From Euryarchaeota archaeon RBG_13_57_23 (GTDB lineage: Archaea; Thermoplasmatota; Thermoplasmata; UBA10834): a stretch of 30,528 nucleotides of DNA. This document shows positions 29,760-30,528 of the stretch, one piece after another. Under the pieces are notes generated by a model, which saw only the letters and a program-made list of their open reading frames with translations, did not search any database and had not been told where the DNA came from. Where the stretch lies: assembly GCA_001800675.1 (NCBI GenBank), contig MGVW01000028.1, positions 1-30,528 on the forward strand. Direction: 5' to 3'. Each line of letters begins with the position of its first letter. Position 1 is the stretch's first letter. Position numbers and translations under genes: made by a program.

Positions 29760-30528
29760 TCAGGCGACGGCCATCCTCGACTCGACTACCCTGGCACGCT
29801 CAGTGTTGCCTATTTGTCTATATGCAGCGGACGATTTCTTGAGAAGTTTCTTAGCGAGCTTGAGGTCATACATGGTCAGGATTAGGGCGGTGCCGTACTC
29901 GTAGCAGCAAGCGGCGTAAGTGTCTTCGACGCCAGAGCCTTTTGCCGCGCGTATGCTTTTCTCGAACCACTCGAATGCCTTCTGAGTGTGGTGACATCTG
30001 AGCTCTATCAGGCCGTAGTTCCTGTATGCGAGGGCGAGATAGTTCTGGTTCGTTGTCTCCCTAAAGATAGAGATCGCCTCATCCGTGTATGCAAGCCCGC
30101 GCGCGACGTCTCCTATCCTGGCATAGCAGTATCCGGAGTTGATCAGCGTGGCCCCGAGGACGGTCCGGTCTCTTGTTAGTCTGCTGGCCATGATCGTCTT
30201 GTCGAAGTATTCGGCTGCGACATCGAACCTCTCGCGCGAGAGGTTGAGGACGCCGAGGTTGTTCGCTATCTTGGAGCATGTGAGGTCGTCGCCGATTTCG
30301 CTGAAATAGGCAAGGCAATCCGTGCTCGCGACCTCGGCCTCATCCGAGCGCCCTTCCAGGTCCAAGATGATTGCGAGATTGGCCTTGGCCTTCGCCTCCG
30401 CGCCCCGGTCGCCGATGGTCTTTGCCATGGAGATGCTCGACTCGAAGCATCTGTGGGCGGAGGAATGGTCTCCCTTATTGCCGTACACGATCCCCAGCTG
30501 CCTGTTGGTGTCGCAGACGCCTTTCCTG
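29760..30528 (-). CDS. TPR-repeat protein, N-terminus outside window
   Basis: The C-terminal 255 or so residues of a tetratricopeptide protein; the frame is open to the right edge, so the gene starts beyond it and the GTG at 30488 is not its start. Repeats of about 40 residues recur: GDHSSAHRCFESSISMAKTI, GRSDEAEVASTDCLAYFSEI, RFDVAAEYFDKTIMASRLTR, GDVARGLAYTDEAISIFRET, HTQKAFEWFEKSIRAAKGSG. The spacing and the GD..A..... pattern resemble the LGN/MalT-type TPRs often seen in signalling or regulatory proteins, and the missing N-terminus could hold an output or DNA-binding domain. There is no membrane segment in the visible part. It ends ESRMAVA. Role unknown. Confidence 0.85.
   Translation of the reverse strand, partial: RKGVCDTNRQLGIVYGNKGDHSSAHRCFESSISMAKTIGDRGAEAKAKANLAIILDLEGRSDEAEVASTDCLAYFSEIGDDLTCSKIANNLGVLNLSRERFDVAAEYFDKTIMASRLTRDRTVLGATLINSGYCYARIGDVARGLAYTDEAISIFRETTNQNYLALAYRNYGLIELRCHHTQKAFEWFEKSIRAAKGSGVEDTYAACCYEYGTALILTMYDLKLAKKLLKKSSAAYRQIGNTERARVVESRMAVA

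Overview
The window reads as chromosomal DNA of an archaeon, most likely a euryarchaeal lineage near Thermoplasmatota. The phylum is my inference; the domain is well supported. Archaeal signs are AT-rich TATA boxes about 25 bp upstream of probable starts, several nearly leaderless genes, a crenarchaeal-style single-OB-fold SSB, a two-CxxC protein disulfide oxidoreductase, a glutamate synthase cut into separately encoded domains, and a non-pyrrolysine MttB homologue. Internal operon genes carry good GGAGGTGA-type Shine-Dalgarno sites. Both ends cut through genes. I see no rRNA, tRNA, CRISPR array or transposase.

Left part (1-14312): a cut-off hypothetical gene, an ArsB/CitT-type anion permease, hisS, a glutamate dehydrogenase gene that lacks its normal 3' end, a redox operon (osmC-like, protein disulfide oxidoreductase, unknown), aspartase, an LsrF-like aldolase with a zinc-dependent dehydrogenase, a membrane protein, a DUF5788-like protein, an MttB-family methyltransferase divergent from an MFS transporter, and an SSB with a glycine-rich tail.

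Centre (14561-24763): about 10 kb of glutamate-synthase-type genes in two transcription units. The first has a TATA box, a leader of about 145 nt with potential stem-loops, then four overlapping genes: an FAD-linked 2-hydroxyacid dehydrogenase with two Fe-S clusters, a ferredoxin-GltB-like protein whose FMN domain has lost the family signatures, a second ferredoxin-GltB protein that keeps them, and a glutaminase (GATase II) fused to a GXGXG domain. The second, with its own TATA box, encodes an NfnA/SudB-like and an NfnB/SudA/GltD-like pair. Together they could make glutamate from glutamine and 2-oxoglutarate with electrons from NAD(P)H and possibly from a 2-hydroxyacid.

Right part (24851-30528): an orphan GAF-GAF histidine kinase; a thiol-redox group (small ferredoxin, ferredoxin:thioredoxin-reductase-like protein with an N-terminal zinc ribbon, glutaredoxin) with inverted repeats at its promoters; a two-gene operon pairing a CARF-like Rossmann protein with a PIN-domain nuclease; a 58-codon membrane or secreted peptide carrying the same GGHTWID motif twice; and a cut-off TPR protein.

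The strongest candidates for undescribed biology are the four-gene glutamate-synthase complex with its built-in 2-hydroxyacid dehydrogenase and its paired intact and degenerate FMN subunits, and the CARF-like/PIN pair. Aspartase, glutamate dehydrogenase and the glutamate synthase give the region a nitrogen-assimilation theme.
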